Position numbers and translations under genes: made by a program. The notes under the pieces are model-generated. The model was not told the DNA's origin and made no database searches. It saw only the letters and a list, made by a program, of their open reading frames with translations. Positions 13,898 through 18,185 of a DNA stretch of 18,185 bases are shown piece after piece. This stretch comes from JANNVZ01 sp046155615 (lineage in GTDB: Bacteria; Bacteroidota; Bacteroidia; Flavobacteriales_D; Sanyastnellaceae). Where the stretch lies: NCBI GenBank assembly GCA_046155615.1, contig JBJXFP010000028.1, forward strand, positions 1-18,185. The letters are read 5' to 3'. The first letter of the stretch is position 1. Each line of letters opens with the position of its first letter.

Positions 13898-15895
13898 ATG
13901 ATAGTAGCCCTGAAAAATCTTTGTAAGAAAAATCCAAAAACATCAAAGTGGATGATGATGGCTACAGCCGGAGCAGTACTCGTAGTGTTCGGTTCAGCCG
14001 GAAACCGCAAGCACACCTACCGCTACCACAGCCATGCTGAGATGCTGCAATACCGCAGTATGCAGCAGGGCGACCTGCCGGTGAATACCAGCGACATGTT
14101 CATAGGCTCCGGCAAGTGCGCGGGCTGCCACGGTGTAGATGGTGCTGCCAACCCCATAGCCAACATAACCAGTGAAGGTGAGAATGTAAGTCCATCAGAA
14201 AACTGGCGGGCTACGATGATGGCCAACAGCAGCAAAGACCCTTTCTGGCTGGCTAAGGTGCAGCATGAGATAGCTGTGAATCCGCAGCATGAGGCATTGC
14301 TCATAAACAAGTGTACAAGCTGCCACGCACCACTTGGGCGGTTCGAAGCAGTGCATGATGGCATAGAGAACTACACCATGGAGATGCTGGCCGCTGACTC
14401 CTTAGCGCGTGATGGTGTGAGCTGCATGGCCTGCCACTCGCAGCAGATAGAGACTACGGGCAATGTATTCTCAGGTGAGCTTACATACAATGCCGACACA
14501 GTATGGGGACCGCTGCTCGACATAGCCGAAGGCGAGCCACCGATGTACGCACCCATCATGACCAACTTCGTTTTGGTAGAGCCTGTTGGCTTAGAAAAAT
14601 TTTCGCAATCAGAAACATGCGCAGGCTGCCACAGCTTGGTGACACACACTGTGGATCTGGAAGGCGAATTCAACGGCAACCACTTTATAGAACAGGCCAC
14701 CTACCACGAGTGGCTCAACAGCACCTTCAGCACAACGGGGGCATACGATGATGAATGCCAGGGCTGCCACATGCCGCGCACCACCGAGCCAATCATTTTA
14801 GCTAGCGGCTATACCTTTTTGCCTCACAGGGAGCCTTACGGGCAGCACTGGCTCGTGGGCGGCAACACCTTCATGCTGGAGTTGATGAAAGACCATATAG
14901 AAGAGTTGGACATAACAGCCACCGAAGAGCACTTCAATACCGTGATAGACCGCACCACACAACAACTGCAAAACCAAACAGCCACGCTGGAACTGATAAC
15001 AGATGATATAGATGGCGACACCGCACGATACACCGTGAAGCTAACCAACTTAGCCGGACACAAATTCCCCAGTGGCTACCCCAGCCGCAGGGCATATATC
15101 GAATTGGTAATGACCGATGTGGACGGCAACGAAATATTTCACTCAGGCGAACTGATGCCCGACTACGAAGTGTATGGCCAAAATGCTGACTGGGAACCGC
15201 ACTATGATGTGATAACCAACGATGATGAAGTACAGATATATGAAATGGTGATGGCAGATGTGAATGGCAATGTGACCACCGTGCTGGAGCGTGCTGACCA
15301 CTTGATAAAAGACAACCGCTTGGTGCCTGAGGGATTCAGTGTGTTGCACGCGGCATACGACACCACCATGATTGTTGGTGGTGCTGCAACAGACCCCAAC
15401 TTCAACCACATAGCCGGTGTGGAAGGCACTGCAACTGACGAGGTGCACTACCACATACCGGTGAGTGGCATAAGTGGTGTGGTAACGGTAAGTGCAAGGC
15501 TGATGTACCAAAGCCTGCCGCCCAAATGGAACGAAGAAATGTTCAGTGTGGACAATCCCGTTATCAACGAATTTGAAACCATGTACTTAGAACAAGGCGC
15601 TGAACCGGTAGAGGTAGCGGCCAGCGAGACCTACAGCACATTAGTGCATACAGAGCGCTATGCAGACTTTTTCCGCATAAGCCCCAACCCCACCTACAAC
15701 GGCCAGGTGCGCATAGATGCTGGCAAAGACCTGATAAAGGAAATAAGCATTTACGCCATCAGTGGAGCGCTGATTGAAAAACTGCGAATCAACCAAAGCA
15801 ATGCAGTAATAACGCTACCCAAAACCACCGGCACCTACTTGCTTGAAGTAACTACCAACCGTGGCAGCCGCGTGGAGAAAGTGCTGAGGAGGTAG
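13898..15895 (+). CDS. Secreted five-heme cytochrome c with type IX secretion sorting domain
   Basis: This is a 665-residue exported electron carrier. A signal peptide is visible at residues 1 to about 35 (basic start KNLCKKNPKTSK, then the hydrophobic MMMATAGAVLVVFGSAG). Five CxxCH heme sites start at Cys74, Cys139, Cys176, Cys241 and Cys287, the last being CQGCHMP as in c554-like multiheme proteins. A beta-rich domain follows (about 365-540) with NLAGHKFPSGYPSRRAYIE, a segment seen in other large multiheme cytochromes. The end (about 590-665, from FFRISPNPTYNGQV to GTYLLEV and a basic tail) is a type IX secretion sorting domain. Hemes would be attached in the periplasm before outer-membrane export; the protein would then be surface-bound or released. 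The partner and electron acceptor are unknown. It stands alone on the plus strand, divergent from the tRNAs, and no cytochrome maturation genes are in the window. Confidence 0.93.
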   Translation: MIVALKNLCKKNPKTSKWMMMATAGAVLVVFGSAGNRKHTYRYHSHAEMLQYRSMQQGDLPVNTSDMFIGSGKCAGCHGVDGAANPIANITSEGENVSPSENWRATMMANSSKDPFWLAKVQHEIAVNPQHEALLINKCTSCHAPLGRFEAVHDGIENYTMEMLAADSLARDGVSCMACHSQQIETTGNVFSGELTYNADTVWGPLLDIAEGEPPMYAPIMTNFVLVEPVGLEKFSQSETCAGCHSLVTHTVDLEGEFNGNHFIEQATYHEWLNSTFSTTGAYDDECQGCHMPRTTEPIILASGYTFLPHREPYGQHWLVGGNTFMLELMKDHIEELDITATEEHFNTVIDRTTQQLQNQTATLELITDDIDGDTARYTVKLTNLAGHKFPSGYPSRRAYIELVMTDVDGNEIFHSGELMPDYEVYGQNADWEPHYDVITNDDEVQIYEMVMADVNGNVTTVLERADHLIKDNRLVPEGFSVLHAAYDTTMIVGGAATDPNFNHIAGVEGTATDEVHYHIPVSGISGVVTVSARLMYQSLPPKWNEEMFSVDNPVINEFETMYLEQGAEPVEVAASETYSTLVHTERYADFFRISPNPTYNGQVRIDAGKDLIKEISIYAISGALIEKLRINQSNAVITLPKTTGTYLLEVTTNRGSRVEKVLRR

Positions 15896-15900
15896 GCATA

Positions 15901-16031
15901 GGCTGTTGGCTGTTGGCCTTTGGCCTTTAGCTGGTACCTGCCCCTTCGGGGGTGATTGCCTTGAATGGCATCCCTCACGAAGGGGTCATTCCACATGTAG
16001 CGCAGTCCCTGCAGCACAGCAGGGATGGAAT
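15901..16031. repeat. Composite repeat/hairpin element between convergent genes
   Basis: This stretch has three parts. First, four heptamers in tandem: GGCTGTT twice then GGCCTTT twice (15901-15928). Second, a long imperfect palindrome at 15941-15985, with CCCCTTCG (15941-15948) against CGAAGGGG (15978-15985) and continuing imperfectly to GCC/GGC around loop TTGAAT. Third, a hairpin TCCCTGC/GCAGGGA (16006-16012 and 16019-16025), enclosed by ATTCCA (15988-15993) and TGGAAT (16026-16031), reaching the Nudix stop codon. It probably works as a two-way terminator. Its compact architecture resembles a REP- or MITE-like dispersed repeat, which is inference. Confidence 0.6.
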
Positions 16032-16672
16032 CACTCCAGCCCCGCCCTCATGCGCAGCTCCTGCACCATCATAGCCGTGGCGCCCCACAGGGTGTGGCCG
16101 TGTACATCGAAGTAAGGAGCACGGAAGTGCACGTTGTATTTGGGTAGAAAGATTTCTTTTTCCTGGATGATGTCCGGCCTTAGAAAATTTTCTACAGGAA
16201 ACTCGATGAGCTGCACCACTTCTGAAATATTGGGTGTGAAGCGCGGTTCACTGTGCATTATGCCCACATAAGGTTTCACTATGAAGTGGCTGGGTGGTAT
16301 ATACACTTCGCTTAGCTCGCCTGCTACTTCTATCGCGGCAGGCTCTACTCCTACTTCTTCCATGGTTTCGCGCAGCGCGGTTTGCACAAGGGTTTCACCC
16401 TCCTCTTTTTTTCCACCGGGAAAACTGAGCTGCCCGCTATGAACACCCTGCCCCTCGGGCCGCAGCATGAAGAGGGTGTGCCACACATCTTCTCTCTTAT
16501 ATAATAGCATCATCACCGCGCTCTCCCTTGGTGGCGGAGTTTTGAGCCTTGCCTCTGCCGCTGTTTCGCGCACGTAGCTGCGCATGCTGGCAAAGGCCGC
16601 ATCGGGCGGCAGCTCGTTGCTCAGTATGGTAATTAGCTTGGTAAGGGTGAGTGGATAGGACACGGATGACAC
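16031..16672 (-). CDS. Nudix hydrolase, CoA pyrophosphatase (NudL/YeaB) type
   Basis: This is predicted to cleave the pyrophosphate of coenzyme A or related nucleotides, using magnesium or manganese. The full Nudix box runs from Gly87 to Val109 (Gx5Ex7REUxEExGU, with Glu93, Arg101-Glu102 and Glu105-Glu106). It is preceded by HSGQLSFPGG and LRPEGQGVHSG, the segment characteristic of the CoA-diphosphatase subgroup (UPF0035). At 213 residues the size is usual. The start is GTG: no in-frame ATG exists upstream before the stop at 16703-16705. GTG at 16672 or at 16663 (codon 4) both fall in a small repeat. It lies 37 bases downstream of the beta-helix gene on the same strand, so co-transcription is likely. 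The substrate is inferred from the family only. Confidence 0.88.
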   Translation of the reverse strand: MSSVSYPLTLTKLITILSNELPPDAAFASMRSYVRETAAEARLKTPPPRESAVMMLLYKREDVWHTLFMLRPEGQGVHSGQLSFPGGKKEEGETLVQTALRETMEEVGVEPAAIEVAGELSEVYIPPSHFIVKPYVGIMHSEPRFTPNISEVVQLIEFPVENFLRPDIIQEKEIFLPKYNVHFRAPYFDVHGHTLWGATAMMVQELRMRAGLE

Positions 16673-16696
16673 AGATAAAAACGGATTTTCACAGAT
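16661..16696. repeat. Short tandem repeat CGGATnnnCACAGAT at the Nudix start
   Basis: Two near-copies, CGGAT-GA-CACAGAT (16663-16676) and CGGAT-TTT-CACAGAT (16682-16696), fill nearly the whole 37-base gap between the beta-helix and Nudix genes and enter the Nudix reading frame. The wording resembles an A/T-interrupted intergenic repeat that I recall from other bacterial genomes. Both candidate GTG starts lie inside it. Confidence 0.55.
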
Positions 16697-16709
16697 ACTT
16701 TCCTAACTC

Positions 16710-18185
16710 TTAATCGCAAGCTATCACACGCTGGTAGCACCCTTTTTTGACACCCGCAGTGAACCACGATTCGCCAGCAATGTCAATAAAAGGTGTGCCG
16801 GCATAGCCTGCTCCATCCATTATGCTGTTGGTACTGATGAATTTGAAATTTTCGCCAGCGGGATTGCAAAGTGGTGGCCCCTGCCCATTGGTCATATTCA
16901 TATAGTGTGTGGCATCGGTAAGGGGCTGATCGGTATCCACAAGGCAGTGGCGGAAGAGGTAAGTCTGAAACTCAGCGCCCTCACTATATATGTCCACCAC
17001 ACTCTCGTTGAAGTCAGTAAGGAATGCGCTGTTGCCAAACAGTATGCAGTTGTTGAATTCTGTGGCAAAGAGCTGGCGCACTTGTATGTTTTGATTTACA
17101 TCCTGGTAATAATTGTTGAGCGCAAATGCCGGTGCTGTGCGCGCTCCACCTGCCCAGTAGTTGGCAAAGGTGCAATTGTCCACCTGATAGCGCCCGCCAT
17201 AGATGAATGCCGCGCAGCTTTGGCCGCAGTTGCCCACCAGCACATTTTTAGCCTCTATAGTAGCACCCTGACCCAGCAGGCCCGTGCCTGCCATGTTCAG
17301 TATTTTGCTATTGCTGATGCGCAAGGCATACGAACCCGGTATGGCCGCATCCACCGCAGTGGTGTCCACCTGTATGCCCACATTGCCATTGCGCAGGTTG
17401 CAGTAGTTGATGGTGCAGCAGCCGCTCTCATATATCCAGATGCCCCCGCGCACTATGCTGGCTATCTGTGGCCCTACGCCTGTCTCCACAGGGCAGTCCA
17501 ACTGTATGCCCCACTGCCCGGGCAGGTTGGCATACTCCGCCTCTAAGCGGTCGCCCTGAAAGGTCACCTCGTTGTTCAGTTCACCATTTATTTCTAAGCA
17601 GCCTTTATATACATAGATGCCACTTTTGGAGTGGCAATACACCTCCACACCAGGGTTGATGGTGAGGGTAACGCCCTCGTCCACCGCCACTATGCCGTAG
17701 ATAACGTGCGGCTTGCTGTTGTCCCACACTGTATCCTCAGAAATGATTTCAGAAATAGGATCGCCACAATCATTCAGCCCGCCATGGAAGTAAGCATCAC
17801 GGCCCCAGGCATTGAGCAGCACACGTTGCAGGGTGCCGTTGGTGGTAAACTCCAGGTGGTCTTCCACCACAAAGTCGGCATTGCCCGCACCGGGGTCCAC
17901 GGTTACTTCCACAAAAACCCAGATGCTGTCGTTGGGCAATATCTCCATGTCATGCACCTCCGGCCCATCCACCCCATCCACATTGAAGCGGTATTGTGAG
18001 GCGCTGCCCGTATTCAGTTTTATATCAGAAATTAGGATGCTCTCATCGTGACTGTTGTACACCTTCAGGTATTGGGTGGTGCTGCCTACGGTGCTGAATG
18101 TGGTGTCAAAAAGAATTGTATCTCGTGAGAAAGTAAGGAGCGCACCGGGGTCGGTAATGAAGCGCTGCTTGTGGCAGCGGGTAAG
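16710..18185 (-). CDS. Right-handed parallel beta-helix protein, probable envelope protein (5' end beyond window)
   Basis: The frame is open from the TAA at 16710-16712 to the right edge: 491 residues are visible and the true start is outside. The visible N-terminal part (about residues 1-145; LLTFSRDTILFDTTFSTVGS, later LPNDSIWVFVEV) resembles the Ig-like region of Bacteroidota surface beta-helix lipoproteins. The rest (about 145-470) has the rhythm of a parallel beta-helix: short strands with repeated N and G turns, such as GIYVYKGCLEINGEL, NCTFANYWAG and FNNCILFGNSAF. Many cysteines suggest an exported, disulfide-containing protein, and no type IX sorting domain ends it. A GTG at 18062 is internal, not the start. 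Binding or cleavage of a polysaccharide is possible, but no catalytic residues can be named. Confidence 0.85.
   Translation of the reverse strand, partial: LTRCHKQRFITDPGALLTFSRDTILFDTTFSTVGSTTQYLKVYNSHDESILISDIKLNTGSASQYRFNVDGVDGPEVHDMEILPNDSIWVFVEVTVDPGAGNADFVVEDHLEFTTNGTLQRVLLNAWGRDAYFHGGLNDCGDPISEIISEDTVWDNSKPHVIYGIVAVDEGVTLTINPGVEVYCHSKSGIYVYKGCLEINGELNNEVTFQGDRLEAEYANLPGQWGIQLDCPVETGVGPQIASIVRGGIWIYESGCCTINYCNLRNGNVGIQVDTTAVDAAIPGSYALRISNSKILNMAGTGLLGQGATIEAKNVLVGNCGQSCAAFIYGGRYQVDNCTFANYWAGGARTAPAFALNNYYQDVNQNIQVRQLFATEFNNCILFGNSAFLTDFNESVVDIYSEGAEFQTYLFRHCLVDTDQPLTDATHYMNMTNGQGPPLCNPAGENFKFISTNSIMDGAGYAGTPFIDIAGESWFTAGVKKGCYQRVIACD

Noticed and set aside
15143..15511. A 122-codon minus-strand ORF within the cytochrome gene
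   Set aside because: It is antisense to a well-supported coding region and rich in His, Val and Tyr with no domain.
15835..16017. A 60-codon minus-strand ORF (contains NDPFVRDAIQGNHP) spanning the convergent spacer
   Set aside because: It is translation of the palindromic repeat element and runs into the cytochrome gene antisense; hairpins and tandem heptamers explain the sequence better than coding.
16710..18062. The beta-helix gene as a complete 450-residue protein starting at GTG 18062
   Set aside because: The same frame is open to the right edge and the upstream residues (LLTFSRDTILFDTTFS) continue a family-like region, so the start lies outside the window.

Overview
The window comes from a member of the Bacteroidota. 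Three things point there. The RNA polymerase and ribosomal proteins have the wording of that phylum. One protein ends in a type IX secretion (Por) sorting domain, which is confined to the Bacteroidota and close relatives. The best promoter has the phylum's TTG / TAnnTTTG form, and most genes lack a Shine-Dalgarno sequence. I cannot place it below phylum level.

Positions 1 to about 13620 hold one long minus-strand gene-expression cluster. In transcription order it reads tRNA-Thr(UGU), tRNA-Tyr(GUA), tRNA-Gly(UCC), tRNA-Thr(GGU), tuf, tRNA-Trp(CCA), secE, nusG, rplK, rplA, rplJ, rplL, rpoB, rpoC. The order is essentially that of the E. coli thrU-tyrU-glyT-thrT-tufB / secE-nusG / rplKAJL-rpoBC region, with a tRNA-Trp inserted after tuf. 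Several spacers contain strong stem-loops: rpoB/rpoC, rplL/rpoB, after nusG, three in a row after tuf, and between the tRNAs. These probably set the RNA ratios by attenuation and processing. A clear promoter lies just upstream of the first tRNA. rpoC runs off the left edge.

From 13519 to 13897 is a divergent non-coding region with the tRNA/tuf promoter and a 14-bp perfect palindrome. To its right, on the plus strand, is a 665-residue five-heme cytochrome c with a signal peptide and a C-terminal type IX sorting domain, so it is an exported and probably surface-associated electron carrier of unknown partner.

Convergent to it on the minus strand are a Nudix hydrolase of the CoA pyrophosphatase type and, upstream of that, a right-handed beta-helix protein whose start lies beyond the right edge. 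The gap between the cytochrome and Nudix genes holds a compact repeat-like structure made of a heptamer tandem repeat, a long imperfect palindrome and a second hairpin. The short gap upstream of Nudix is another small repeat, which supplies the Nudix GTG start.

No mobile-element protein, CRISPR array, defence system or biosynthetic cluster is visible. Most of the window is conserved core machinery. The unusual points are the non-ATG start of rpoB with a possible upstream leader ORF, the spacer RNA structures, the repeat elements and the secreted cytochrome.
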